Assembly (NCBI GenBank): GCA_020091685.1
Contig: CM034601.1
Coordinates: forward strand, 13,316,472-13,380,471
Direction of reading: 5' to 3'
Length of the DNA: 64,000 nt
Source: Lutjanus erythropterus
Lineage: Eukaryota > Chordata > Actinopteri > Lutjaniformes > Lutjanidae
The position numbers and the translations under genes are program-made. Positions 24,851-36,700 of the stretch are shown one piece after another. Position 1 is the first letter of the stretch. The number at the start of each line of letters is the position of its first letter. The notes below the pieces were generated by a model. The model was not told the DNA's origin, ran no database searches, and saw nothing but the letters and a program-made list of their open reading frames with translations.

Positions 24851-25468
24851 CCCGTGTATATAAACACTTAACTAATCTGACTATGAGTGCATTGACTGGC
24901 ATTAATGATCTTTAAAACTTTACCACCATAACTCTAAAAAGAAATGTTTACAACATCACTGAATGTCTGCTTACTTTTTTTCATTTACTGTGGTCAATAA
25001 TTTACTTTGCACCCTGAAATAACAAATTGTTCTGTCAGTAGCATTTCATCCAGCGAGAGACTTAAATAAATAACAATCAGCCTACCGGGGAAATTAAATT
25101 GTTCTTGAATTGCGCTCCTTGAAAATAGCTGTCTGCCATCTTTGTTTCTGTAACCGCATCACAGCACATCCCATCGACTCTGACAGAACCAGGAGTGCAT
25201 AAATGAATGCATGAATAATAGCTAATTTTCACTAAATACACCAACAGCTTGTCTTTGTCAGTAACCCAGGAGCTTCATTAATAACTGTAAACAAGAAGCA
25301 CATCTATCAGCTCTATCACTGGACCCTATCATCAATAATTATTGATTACCATGTCAACAGTCTGGGTAGAAAGCATCCGTCTATGTGCTGGCGCGGTTAG
25401 CCTGTGTGGCAATCCTGTCCCATACTGTCTGTCTAATTACTGTAGATATGTGTCATTGTATAGCTGTA
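24851..25468. other. No gene seen; unassigned DNA
   Basis: No repeat or exon was recognised. 25180-25440 is non-repetitive and rich in ATTA/TAAT words (ATTCATTAATAACTGT-like order near 25274), a possible but unproven regulatory stretch. Confidence 0.35.
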
Positions 25469-26441
25469 TTAAAGGGATAGTTTGCATTATTTAATGTGGT
25501 GTTGTATGCAGTGGTTATTGCTAGCAAGCGTATTACTTACAGCTGGCACGAGCCAGTTAGGAGAGGCAGAGATGAGTGCCAGCATGGAAGCTAAGCAATG
25601 AACTGCAGTGGAAAGGGTCAACAGCAAAAGGTATTTCAGCCACTTAAAAAAGGTCCACCTAAAAAAAATCTATATCAGTTTAGGTGTAGACTATATTTAG
25701 AAAATTTTCACTGCTTTACTTTGCCATGACATAGCCTTTTCTGACAGGTACCAGATGTTATATAAGCCAAATATCGCTCTCTCTAAACCAACCAAACTCC
25801 GTAGCCAAAATTGATAATTTTATCTTGCGGGAGTTGCTGGTCTACCGCTGCCCACTGTTGTGTTATTCTGTGACTGTGATAAATCTATACTATCCTTTTA
25901 AAACACCCAAGTTCCACAATAACATAACTAATAGATCATAGCAGTGGTAAACCAGCAACTCCCATTTTCTGCAAGGTAAAACCGTTTATTTCACCTATGG
26001 AGTCTGGTTGGTTTGGAAAGAATGATATTTCCTGTCAGAAGAGGCTGTCAGATGGCAAAATTAAGCACTGTATTGTTTAAAAAATTACAATACCAGTACA
26101 AATACCAGTCCCCTTAAAGTGATACCAATACTAGAGGACTACTTCACTTAATACCTTTTTATGAAGGTTCTTCTTCATGAAGAACGCTTGCAGTGATTGA
26201 CTGCAAGCAAAACTATACAAATAGTCTTTTTTTTCTAGATTTGTATACCAAAAGAATTGAATGCAGGTATTGTTTGATTGGAGTTTCAATACTACTTGGT
26301 ACTGGGTTGTTTCAAACAATACCTCAAAGGTACTGACCACAGAGCATACACTGTATGCCCGCATCTACTGTGGCTTATACGCTGACTATCGATCAGTACC
26401 TCATACAACCCCAGTTCATATAATCCAAGCTATCCCTTTAA
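25469..26441. mobile_element. TTAA-bounded foldback MITE, interrupted copy
   Basis: Left end TTAAAGGGATAGTTTGCATT and right end AATCCAAGCTATCCCTTTAA are inverted repeats with TTAA at each junction. Inside, the left arm (CTAAGCAATGAACTGCAGTG, AAAAGGTCCACCTAAAAAAA, CCAACCAAACTCCGTAGCC) is partly mirrored in the right arm (CTATGGAGTCTGGTTGGTTT). The relative at 49157-49900 has the same plan. Here part of the right arm is missing and a different repeat occupies about 26046-26395. Confidence 0.8.
26046..26395. repeat. Repeat nested in the foldback element
   Basis: AAAAATTACAATACCAGTAC, then CCCCTTAAAGTGATACCAAT, then GAAGGTTCTTCTTCATGAAG and GCTTGCAGTGATTGA match 52423-52526. The stretch is not part of the related element at 49157-49900, so it entered or replaced part of this copy later. 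Several CAATACC/GGTATTG words suggest it is itself partly inverted. Confidence 0.7.
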
Positions 26442-27349
26442 ATGAGGACTTTTCTTTATTGAACTTCTGTATTTCCCCATAGTTTGGCCATCGCATCCTT
26501 CACTCTTTCACTTATCCCTCACACGGTAAATTGGGAATTGCTCCACATCTAGCCAACACAGCAAAAATCAATGCAACGCAGGGCAGTTAGACTCACTTGG
26601 GGTATGTTTGCAATATATCTGATATTACAAGAAGAAAATTAATTGTGCTTCTGATGAAATTGTACCTCCTCCTGCCTCAGAAGTCCCCAAATGTTGCCTA
26701 GAAGTTGAGTAATCGACCTAGCGGTTTACACCGCCCTGGCAGCAGAGCTCTGGGTGTATTTATAGTGTGAGCACTGTCGGGACGGCATGAATTATTAATG
26801 GGTCCTGATGCAGATTTATCGGTGACCTCTAGGCCACCTGGGTGCAAACACACACACATAAACACACACACATTCACATACTAAATCAGTGTTTGTCTTT
26901 GTGTTTTTTTTTCTGTGAAATGATGACAGATGACAGTGTGTGCAGTCCAGTAACCCTCAGTAACCCCCAGTGTAGCCATTAGCCAGCCTTCGGTTGGTTG
27001 ATGGGTTCATAGAGGTTGTCTTTCGTCCACCTGGATTGGTCCTCAGGAGTAAATTATTCAAAGCTCTGAAGCATTCAGCAAGGTACAGCACATACTTACA
27101 GTACATACAGTAGGCCTAAACTACATACACACACATACGTATGCACTACATATGTCAATAAGGGAACAGTCTGGTTTTTATGCTTCTTTCTAGCCTCTGT
27201 GTGGATTTTCAACCTACTGGCATAAAGTTTCCCCCAGAAACTGGATTAAGTTTAGTGTAATCTCCCTTTTGTTGCAAAAGTCATGATCTAAAAACATGTA
27301 AACTGATCCTTGGCCTCATGTGTCTGCTCCCTCTGTCCCGTTTCCTGGC
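26442..27349. other. Downstream of the terminal exon; likely 3' UTR and flank
   Basis: On the minus strand this follows the stop codon at 27350-27352, so at least the nearest part should be 3' untranslated sequence. I see no AATAAA on the minus strand close to the stop; a TTTATT on the plus strand (26454-26459, AATAAA in reverse) lies about 0.9 kb downstream and is one possible polyadenylation signal. A CA-rich stretch (CACACACATA units) lies near 26848-26880. Confidence 0.4.
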
Positions 27350-27813
27350 TCAGAGGCGGTACTTTCTCAGCAGGTCGGCCTGCCACATGTACTTCCTCTC
27401 AGGGAACCTCTCCGGGATCTTGATCTTGCGGAAGTCTTGAATGCACTTTTCCAGCTCCTCCTCCACCGTCAGCTTCTCTTTCACCGCCCTCTTCTTGCAG
27501 GTGCTGGTGTCGCGGGAGCTCGCCGTGAGCGTGCGGAGCAAGTCACTCTTCCGCCTCTGCTCGGACTGCTGGAGCATGGCGATGGGGCCCTTTTTCAGTG
27601 GCCTGTCCAGGGTTTGGACGTTGGCGTGGGGGTGCGACTGCCGGCTGACGGGGCCGCAGATGACGGTCCCCTGGGGAGAGCTGGCCTCGGACTGGCTCTC
27701 AGAGCTGGAGGTGGAGAGCTCATTGAAGGAGGTGCCGCTCTCACCCTCGCCATCGCCCTTGTGGTTTTTGCAGCAGCAGTCACATGGAGGGGAGGACCAG
27801 CGTGATGGACCAC
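27350..27813 (-). CDS. insyn2a: Terminal coding exon, INSYN2 (FAM196)-like inhibitory synapse protein
   Basis: This is the only convincing coding sequence in the window. Read on the minus strand from a splice acceptor at 27814-27815, it gives 153 codons and a TGA stop (27350-27352), entering after one base of a split codon. Residues 10-14 are CDCCC, followed by KNHKGD. Residues 25-50 are serine-rich with SFNELSTSSSES. 85-120 are basic with RRKSDLLRTL and CKKRAVKEKL, then VEEELEKCIQDFRKIKIPER. The end is WQADLLRKYRL. The helical, charged C-terminus and these phrases match my memory of the INSYN2A/INSYN2B family (formerly FAM196), proteins of the gephyrin-linked inhibitory postsynapse. The paralogue cannot be settled; insyn2b is the alternative. 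GC content and codon use are much higher and more regular than in the surroundings. The family's long first coding exon is not in the window, so the gene is partial here. Confidence 0.65.
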
Positions 27814-27832
27814 CTGGAAAGAGATAGAGCCA
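27814..27832 (-). other. Splice acceptor of the terminal exon
   Basis: On the minus strand the sequence CTCTATCTCTTTCCAG precedes the exon, a pyrimidine tract ending in CAG followed by GTGG. Its position agrees with the coding frame staying open from 27813 to the stop. The exon starts in phase 1, completing a codon of the form NGT. Confidence 0.75.
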
Positions 27833-28934
27833 GAGAGGGAGCTAATATTAGAGTCTAGGCAGAGCTATTTCTTCCACCTTTTCTTTCTTTCAGGGCTGAT
27901 CATCATGAAGAGAAAAAGGAGACAATGACACAAAGAGACCCACAAATTAGTCAGACGGGAGAAGAAAGGCAAAGTAAGAAGCACTGAAGACAGACAAAGA
28001 AGCAAAGTCAGCTAATGCCAAATGGCTATCACCTAGAACAAAGTGACACGGCATCAGGGACAACTGGCTTGCTTCCAGTCTAATCATGGAAGTGAGCTGG
28101 CTGAGTGTGTGACAAGCCTGTATTGTTCAGAGAACTGCTCTCGTAGATCCACGCTGTCACATGAAAGTGGAAGAGGTTCACAAACATGCAATGAAAGTCC
28201 AGATTTACATGCTGTAAGTGTATTTACAGTCAGGTGCTGGTATTAAACCTTAATGAAAGAGGAGCCATTGCAGTGCAAACTGAAAAGTGTGCAGTTTAAC
28301 TGCTGTTGGCGAAATTGTAGCAGTGTGGCTACAGAAAAGCAATGCAGCAAACTGGAGTCTGTCAATTTTAAGATGAATAGAGGTCAAGCTGTACACTGTA
28401 TATTGTGTGTACAGCTTGATTTCTCTTAAGCCTGCTGTCTGTTTCACCAGCCGACTTATTCATCTCTACCTGCAATTCTTCGCATGGACTATAAAACCCA
28501 GGAACAGTACACAGTCAAGGTTAGATCAAACACTAAAAACCATTTTCGCATCAAAATGATTGGAAGATCAGACCAATAATTAATGTTGTCATTCTACTTA
28601 AACTTAATGAAAACTACCCAGTAAGCAGTAAATAATAGTTTCTCAAACTGCGGAAAGAACGGCTTCTAACAAACCCACACCCCTTACATATTTTGAAGGA
28701 CATGTCTTATTGGACACGACACTATCCCCCCACTCTCCTCAGTGGTAGGCACCAGCCGGTTCCCACTCCCAACTTGTCAGACACCAATGCTTTGTCACTG
28801 CCTGACAACAAAAGGTACCCATCAGTGGCTGAAATAGATGCAGCGGGCTTTCAAGTACCCTCAATCTAAACCTATCCACATCTGTATGAGACACACATTC
28901 TCTAATGAGGGAAAAGTCTGTATCTGGAGGAGCT
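27833..28934. other. Probable intron; no gene seen
   Basis: This is the minus-strand upstream intron of the terminal exon. The plus strand is A/G-rich from about 27895 to 28000 (AAGAGAAAAAGGAGACAATG). No further exon was recognised. Confidence 0.4.
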
Positions 28935-29150
28935 GGAAACAAATACAGGACTTTCACCCAGGTTCATGTTTTATGTGAAAATCAAAACGTCCTTTCAAGA
29001 TACATAATAATACACGGATCACGTGACTTGTGTCATGTGACTTTCATGTTATGAGTTGCTTCAGTGACATCACATAACATGGTCTTATCCTAAAACTAAC
29101 CAGTTATACTTTGGGTAGGTTTAGGTACAAAAACTGACAGAATTTCAGAA
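28935..29150 (+). repeat. Fragment of the ACAGGACTTTCACCCAGG repeat family
   Basis: ACAGGACTTTCACCCAGG (28946-28963) also occurs at 39559-39576. Further on, TCATGTGACTTTCATGTTAT and TGGGTAGGTTTAGGTACAAA match reverse-orientation words of the family at 59745-60115. It is a diverged and rearranged piece. Confidence 0.5.
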
Positions 29151-29420
29151 TGTCAATCACGTGTTAAAAAGCTTTCTGGCAGGAAACCTTGAGCACCTGT
29201 ATGAGATGCTGAGTGGCAATAACACAACATAGGTGTCTGACGAGATGTGATGAGAACATGTTGTAGGCACACAACTATTATTATTTTGGATTAATTCTGC
29301 TGTGCATTTGTTTGTTTTTTTTAACTCTAATTGTTTCCAACCAGTTTTAGCAATAAAAGGTGGGAGACTGAAGTCTCAGCAAAGCGTATAGACACTGACT
29401 TGAGAGTCTAATGTACTATT
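29151..29420. other. No gene seen
   Basis: AT-rich sequence without a recognised repeat or exon. Confidence 0.35.
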
Positions 29421-29500
29421 TTAAAGGTCCAGTGTGTAAGATTTAGGGCGATCTATTAGCAGAATATGGCAGGGATGGAATACAAATAAAAATAATTTCT
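29421..29500 (+). mobile_element. Left end of an AGGTCCAGTGTGTAAG-type element
   Basis: TTAAAGGTCCAGTGTGTAAG, then ATTTAGGGCGATCTATTAGC matches the start of the longer copy at 61149 (ATTTATGGGGATCTGTCGGC). Only the terminal 80 bases or so are present. The family is, from memory, abundant in teleosts and is bounded by TTAA. Confidence 0.75.
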
Positions 29501-30686
29501 GTTATATGTTAGATCTTTATTTGATAGTAGACTGATTAAATTATATTTGATCAATCAAATTTTTTGGTTAATCGTTATCATCTCTGTGCTGAAGTGTTTT
29601 CCATCACCTATCCAAGATGTTCTGAAGTGCTGTGCGATGCTTGGTACAAGTCAGAAAAGGCTTTTTATTGAACTGCTTTTTTCTCAAACGTACAGTCGGT
29701 AGATTTGAGAACCACCACTGTTTTGTGGAATTCGTGCAAAAAAAAAACACAGCAGAGTATCTCAGCGTAGATGAGGTGGAGGCAGCTGCCCAGCAGTTGC
29801 GGTCTCGACCGATAACGAGACAAAAGCAGTGATCCGCAATCATCGCTGAAAGGAATCAATCGGCCAGCCTAACCTCTGTGTGAGCATACCGTAGGCAGAA
29901 GGACTCAGAGGAACCAGAGCAGCACCACACCTCTCACTGCAGGAAGCAGCCATTTATTTTTCATGCTAACCTCCTGAATAATTAAAGGGGTATCTGTTGC
30001 TGATGGACTCCTCTCTGTTTAGTGTGGAGAGAGATCAAAACCCTTGAACACACACATGCAAACCCCCCCCCGCCCCTTCTGATTTTGAGCCCTTCCCCTC
30101 ACCATCTACCCTGCCACACACAATCGCACAAGCACAGACTCCTGCATCGAGTTCAATAGTACTGTCGTTTCTTTTCATGTGCTACTGAGCGTTTTGCTTC
30201 AAACGAGATTGCACAAGTCTATAAATAACGCTGCTTAAAATAAATACCCCCTCGCTTTTACTTCCCTTTGTCCTCAGCAGCATGTTCAGCTTGTTTATGG
30301 GGAGACAGCAAAAGAGAAATCAATTCATACAACCCAGATTTGTTCCTGCGAGTACCACTCATGAATGATATTGTAACTACATTTACGTGAGTATAAAAAG
30401 AAGAAATATTACTTTGACACTGACTCCCACGGTTAGCCTTAAACTGCAGGAGGACTAACATGCAGCACAGAAGTATATATACATACAAGCATGCTCATAT
30501 ACATGGCTGCCGACTGGATGCGAAATAAACATCATCCATCAAAGGCAGTGACAGAAATGTAACGCAACACCCTCGTCACTCATAGCAGCTCTGGATCTCT
30601 ATAATTACCACTGGCATTTGCATCTTTCAAACGCACAGACACATCTCTATGCACAAATTCGCTTACATCAGGCAAAGACAGGAGAC
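29501..30686. other. Probable intron; no gene seen
   Basis: Overlapping short frames on both strands at 29604-29859 are not protein-like, and none of them is splice-bounded. A nine-base C run lies at 30064-30072. 30590-30670 is non-repetitive (ATTACCACTGGCATTTGCAT). No recognised repeat. Confidence 0.35.
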
Positions 30687-31051
30687 TATGCTGTAAAAAA
30701 TCATACAGGAATTCAGTGGAATCAACTAATCTTTTCTCCTTAATTTAACGTAAATATAATGTAAAGTTTTATTTATTCAAATTAATTCAACTCATTCTCA
30801 TTCTTTGTAATGTACAGTCAACTCATCAGCTTAATATGACTGAAGACTCGTTTGTCCAACTTCATATTTTAAGCTTACTGAACATGTTTCTTCTCAACTA
30901 CAACTAAATTATTTGCTAGATGAGTTTATTTGCTTTGATTCATTACAAATTACCTCAACTTGTCTTTTTAAATTCAGTCAACTTAAAATTTTAAGGCAGC
31001 CCAGAGCTAACTTCTTGTTAAAACAAATAGTTTATTTTTTTTATAGTGTAC
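30687..31051. mobile_element. Short DNA transposon with TACACTRTAAAAAA ends
   Basis: The left end (ATGCTGTAAAAAATCATACA) and the right end (TTTTTTTTATAGTGTAC) are inverted repeats. The interior (GTGGAATCAACTAATCTTTT, AACTTAAAATTTTAAGGCAG) matches the copy at 51901-53064 nearly end to end. No coding capacity. This intact copy shows what the other looked like before it was interrupted. Confidence 0.75.
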
Positions 31052-32174
31052 TCTATTGTAATAGTGCAGTTTGCAGGTACACACGCAATTAGAAATACCA
31101 GCCTTAGATAAAAAGACGTGTTCGTTATGTAGTTGCAGGATAGAGAACGCAACCCCCATGCTTGGCGCAATTACATCCCCCCCAGCCTTTGTTTAGGGAC
31201 ACACAAGTTAATTTATGTCACTGTGAATAGGTAGCCCTCTGATCGATGAGATGCAGACTCGTAATTGGTTCCTTGAAAAATGGCCCCAGACTGTGGTGAA
31301 TTGTTGAGTCTGCCAGTAACCAATCTGCCTGTCTAAATAAAATTAACACGATTAAATGGGTAAAGCTGCTGTAACAAATGTCTTGAAGAGCCTTGTGTGT
31401 ATGTGTGGCCTCGCATCTGAACATTTGATGTATGACATTCTGATTAAACTTTGGCATTAAGTAATTAAATCTTCCTCTATATACCTCCTCATGCTCTCAA
31501 GTCTTGACAGTAACGTGCTGCTTTAATTTACAGGTATTGTGAACTGCTATTAACACTAAAGACTATTAGGGAGAGATCTGATCTATCTTTTTGACCAGTT
31601 GGATTTCCTGTCAAACCTTTAGCTTCGTGACAAATTGGCTGGCGAATAATTCAATTGAGGACACCACTTACAGGGACTTTAAAATGTGAGATTTGCAGAA
31701 TAAGTCATTCAGAGGTGTCTTTACCCTCATCTACACAGTGATACTGTAATTACGCTCCCAGAAGGATGCAGTGCAGTCTTGATGCTTCGTAGCACATCGA
31801 GGCATGTTAGTGGTAAAGCCAATTCCCTCTGCTAATTGAAGTGAAGAAAAAAAAGTGTAAATGTGTAGACCTGCATTTTCTCATTGGTATTTGCACTGTA
31901 TGGTTAATGTCTTGCTAATTGAGGTGAAAATTAAGCAACTGTTTATGTTATGTTTATATAGTCTGCTTGAACTAATTTCTGTCTTTATTTATTGCTCCTG
32001 TTGTTCATTTTTAATGCATCACACCATGACTCCTCTCCATTAAAAGAAGCCACAAACAAAACTGCCCAGTTGATTGACGCTGCTAAAGTTCAAGCTGTGT
32101 CCACATGTAACTTTACAAAATATTAGGCAATACTGTACTAACACCACTAATCCTCCAATTAGTCCAACTGACAA
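31052..32174. other. Non-repetitive DNA; possible conserved element
   Basis: 31200-31480 and 31560-31850 lack recognised repeats. They have homeodomain-like cores and long unique text (GATTAAATGGGTAAAGCTGC, CTAATTGAAGTGAAGAAAAA). The phrase CTAATTGARGTGAA occurs twice, at about 31831 and 31915. They are candidates for regulatory sequence in a neural gene's intron, on weak grounds. Confidence 0.3.
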
Positions 32175-33370
32175 TCATAGGGACAGTTCACACTGAAATC
32201 AATCAATCAATCAATCCCTCCTGCAGTACTATTTATCCACTTATAGCTGTATTTTTTTACTTTTTACTTCATGTACCACTTCAGAATATATTAGGCTCTC
32301 CAAGTACCACCATTATGACCACCATTTAAAATATAAAAGGGTAACCTTTTCACTTTACCTGAAAACCTGGAAATTATTCATGACAGTTAAGAAGCATTTG
32401 ACAGTGTAATAAAACTTAATGGCATCTTTATGACAGGCTCAAAACATACCACTTACTTGAACCACAAAACCAACCACATATGACAGTATAATGTAATGTT
32501 AAAACATAAACCTAAACATTTTGATGTTACCAAGTTACCACGCCTCTTAAACAATATCAGCAACTCCATGCATTGAAGATTACATAATTGACCAAATGAC
32601 ACTAACAACATAGCAGTCATAAACATTCGTAAAGACTACTTCACATTAATGACAGGTGCCATTACATGGTTATGACTTTGTAATGACAGTCTTACATACA
32701 AACCTTCAAATAAAGTGGTGTTTATTTTATTTTTCAATTCTAAATTAATTTATTCCTTGATGTACCACCAGAGGGAATTTGCATACATTCAGGGTAATTT
32801 GCACCATGTTTGAGAATCCAGGACAGGGGCATAAATAGAGACTGTGCAGGCAGTGCAGCTGCACTAGGGGCCATAGTGTGCAGGTGGGGGATCCAAAATT
32901 ATATGCATATTCTACATACAAAAAAAAAGGCTATATATATATGTATACTATTTAAAGATTTCAATTAAATGTATATTTTCTTATTGCCTAATGGGATGTG
33001 TGCGCTTTGTAGCTGGTAACTAGCATGCACTGGGGCCCCTCATTATAGTCTGCACTTGGAGCCATCATAACTACCTCACACCACTCATCCAGGATCTTGA
33101 CTGTTTGGTGTGCCAAGTTTGGAAGAATCAGCATTCTCAAATGCAATGCAAGTAGATGGCAATCGGCTTATGTTGGTCAAAGCGCCAAAAAAAAATACAT
33201 TTCAAAAACAGCGATTAAAAAAAAAAGCAATGTCTTCTTCCAGAGATCATGACCCGGTTACTCAAGGTAAATCCACAGACCTTGCTATGAGCAGCCTCAT
33301 GCACAGACTACTTTCTTTCTACCATAGAAAGGAATATGTATTTTGATTTTAGGGTAAACTGTCCCTTTAA
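32175..33370. mobile_element. MITE interrupted by an insertion
   Basis: GGGACAGTTCACACTGAAAT opens the element and AGGGTAAACTGTCCCTTTAA closes it, an inverted pair with TTAA at the right junction. The left side continues CTGCAGTACTATTTATCCAC and then changes at about 32245 into a different repeat (GTACCACTTCAGAATATATT, then GGCTCTCCAAGTACCACCAT) and, near 32830, another (GCAGGCAGTGCAGCTGCACT). The original element seems to resume at about 33095. The total is much longer than its simple foldback relatives. (AATC)n runs at 32199-32216. Confidence 0.6.
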
Positions 33371-35609
33371 GGATGAAAACATTTGCCTCAGACTTGATAT
33401 TTTATCTAATTTCACCTAACCGTAGACGGATGATGCATTTGGCTCAGGAGCTCCCAAATTTACACTGATGGGGTTGCCATAATTAAAGGTCAAGGTTTCA
33501 GAGTCTAAAGGCTATAGCTGCCACACAAACTGTTTGATTCTAATTAAACTGTGAGGAATGATGCATCTTGTTACTGAGTGGCCCAAAGGATGCCTGCATC
33601 CATCACTCTGGCTGGACATTTTTAATTGAACGTTTGCTTGTTCTTCCACACCTGAGGCCATCTAAACTGTAGGAATGGTGATAAATTTCCCCCATACTAC
33701 AGGGCAATTATCCCGTCAATGTACTGCAGTTGCCATACCATAGAACAGGTGGCAAGTGTGTACAGATCTTGCATGCGTTCTGGTTCAAATACAGCTAAAT
33801 TTCCCCTTGTGAAAAAAGCTTACGCAATTATTAAAAAAGGACCAATTTCCTGTCTAGTCATTGTCATAGACGAGGTATTTTAGCTGTCTAAATGCCAGCA
33901 GTTTGACAGTTTCTCACCCTGACAGGTAGGCGACTCTCCTGAATGATCCGCTCCGTCAAAAAATAACCCGAGGTTCATTGTTCATAACAGTCAGGAGATG
34001 TCTTGGAGAGAGGGCGTCCCCACTTCCTGTCAATCACACCCACGTGCATGTCAGCATTTTTGGAAAGATGTAGAATAAATCACCGCAGGCAAGGAGGAGG
34101 TAGTTACAGCAACAAGAATGTGTCTGAATTTTAACTGAATACTAATGTTTTTTTTGGTTTTTTTTTGTAACTCATGGCACCTTTTGACATTTAACTTACT
34201 GAGTTATATTATCTACTTAGTGCTTGTTAAATCAACATGAGGGTAAAACAGAATAAAATTAAAGATGACTTTCTAGAATTTCTTGCCAAATTAAATTTTT
34301 ATTTCATTTCTGCTTGAGATATCTGTTTACATGGGTTCCAATTACAAAATAATTTGTGGGAGAAGAAGATGAATGATTAAAAGAATATATCTAAAGCCCA
34401 CTCACAGGACAAGAAAACACTTTCAGCTGTTGACGTTCTCTAAAGTCTTTACATGACTCTTGACGATTCTCCCTCTCACTCTTATTTGCATTATTTCAAT
34501 GACGGCACAGTAAAGATGGGGATGATTCCAGGCCCAGATTCATGGTACTGTATACTTCTGGAGGCAGAGCTTTTATGTCTCTCTCCATAATGACGTTTTT
34601 CAACCACTAAACGGCCCAGCTGCCTCTTGTGAATATAACCTCAATGAATTATGTTGGTTAACTCAGTCAAACGGAGCAACAAGCCAGAAAACAACATTTG
34701 TGCTGAATTATAGTAACAAGGCAAACATGTCTTGTGTTGACTTCAAACAACCTCATGTAATCTATTCAAGCTTAAGTGTACGTACTGTATGTTGAAGCAG
34801 AGTCCAATAAATCTGCTGCACTGCAAGAAAATGAGAAGCATTTGCCTTGAGTGTTGAGCAAGGCACTTAATCCCCAAAATGCTCCAGGGACCAACAGCAA
34901 AGACTTTGGCTGGTCTGAGCTGCTCCTGGCTGAGATTGTGTTTAACCGTGTAAATTACAGGCAGGGAAAATGGCATTTTTGCTCAACGAACCTGTAATAC
35001 CATAAATGCACAAAGATTCAGTCTTGACAAGTGATTTAGTCTCACATATGGTCATAAAATATCTTTCATTAAAACATACACTCCCTAGTCTGATTCTCCG
35101 TATGAAGAATGTGGCTATGAGCCTGCCATTGGCTGCCCATTTCAGGCAGCATCTGCTATCCGTGTTTGCAAAGTCCACATCCTACAGGAAACAACAGCAA
35201 CCTCCAAGTTACCAACGTACATGCTGAAAACGGCATCTAAGCCCCTGGGCCCTCATTACAGGAAATTTCCTAAGTGCGTATCCTATCTTGTCTTAAGTTT
35301 CCAAGATAGGAAAAATCCAATCTTCGTATTACAGAAGCAATTCCTGAACTCATGGCTGTGTCTGATCCTATCTCAGCCCTCGTATTTTATACTATGTTAG
35401 GAAATCCCAACCAGAGCTGTAAACTGTGATTCTTCTGTTGGCACTCGTTCTGTCATGCCTGCATCTACGTTCAGAACGTTCACAATACAGCGCACAGTTC
35501 AATGTGCTTGTGACTTATGTTTCGTTCACGCCCACAATGCAAATTAGGTATCCAACGTAGTAAGGAAAACAATCACTTCGTGCATGGAAACTTAAGAAGG
35601 AAATTAGAT
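33371..35609. other. Mostly non-repetitive DNA; no gene seen
   Basis: 33400-34040 is unique in appearance and could include regulatory elements (TCTGGCTGGACATTTTTAAT, TGTCAATCACACCCACGTGC). The interval 35240-35600 (CATTACAGGAAATTTCCTAA, CTATCTTGTCTTAAGTTTCC, AAGATAGGAAAAATCCAATC) has inverted words and may be an unrecognised element. No exon was found. Confidence 0.35.
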
Positions 35610-36700
35610 TGAGTGTTTCTGTGCTATTTTCCCAGTTTATGTGTGTTTTTCTGCACATACATCCGTACATGTGTGTGGACGTAAAAATCATATATATGCA
35701 GGCACGCTATATGTGGCATTCTGTGCTCTCATGTGTGAGTAAAGTCATGCTTTCCTTCAGGGCTGAGTGCATATTTCTATGTGCATGTGTGTGTGTGTGT
35801 GTGCTTAAGTGTGTGCACATGGGAATGCATTATACATACATCCACATGTATGGCTGCTGAGATAAGTTTGCCTTCAAGGTTTTCTCCTACAAATCCCTTC
35901 TTGCTTAGGTTTGGGTTGAAATAACAAGATTTCTGCCAGAAAGGGCTGACCCTGAAGGCTATCTTCTCCCATGTGTACACGCATGTAACATGTGTGAGAT
36001 GATGCACCAAGTGCCTGATGTAGGTCAGTGTGTGCTTTACTGCAGCCTCCTTTCCTCCACATACATCATACATGTTTTCGTGTGGCATGTGTTTGTGTGT
36101 GTGTCGTATGCTACACCAGCGTGTGTGTGCGCACGCCTGTGGTCATCCCTCAGTGTGTAAGTGACATTGGCCTTGGAACTATTATCTGTATGCCGTTGGG
36201 CAGAGAAAGGGAGGCTGATGTCAGGTGGGGTTCCCATTCATGTCATCAGAGGTGTCAGACTGTCGGCCGTGCCTCTGGCCAGCATCACTCACCGCACACA
36301 CGCTTGCTTTGTGTGTGTGTCTGCGTGTGTGTTTTGTGTTATACTGTATGTGCAGCAGTTGATTCATGTGATCTCATGTTGTTTCTCTTCCAGGGAGGTG
36401 GGCAGGAGGTCTGACTGAAGTCTAATGACTGTCACATGCTATTACGCGCACACACACATAGAAACTCACACACGCGGTCACACAGACACGCACACACGCG
36501 CACAATGCTTCCTGACAGGTGCTTGAGGCTCTGATGTATTGATCTCAGCAGGGACCTCCACAAGTTGTGTTAGCCCTGGCCAGTAAAAAGACCTGGCTGG
36601 CTCACACACACAATGGAATAGAACAAACACACTCACACGTACACACTGCACAGTGAAAAGATATCACACACGCACACACACTGAGCACAAACCTAATTTT
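35610..36700. repeat. TG-rich block switching to CA-rich block
   Basis: From about 35640 to 36350 the plus strand carries many TG runs (35790-35803 is a perfect GT run; further runs near 36090, 36119 and 36318). From about 36447 to 36690 it carries CA runs (ACGCGCACACACACATAG, CACACGCACACACACTGAG). The change of strand occurs around 36400. Alternating purine-pyrimidine DNA of this kind can adopt Z form. The several frames across it are repeat artefacts. Confidence 0.75.

Noticed and set aside
27320..27805. 161-residue forward frame, and a 128-residue frame at 27441-27827
   Set aside because: They lie antisense to the minus-strand exon, which has a splice acceptor, protein-like composition and recognisable phrases. 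The forward frames are by-products of its GC-rich codons.
36028..36414. 128-residue forward frame rich in Cys and Val
   Set aside because: It is a translation of TG repeats (CVCVCV) and has no independent support.
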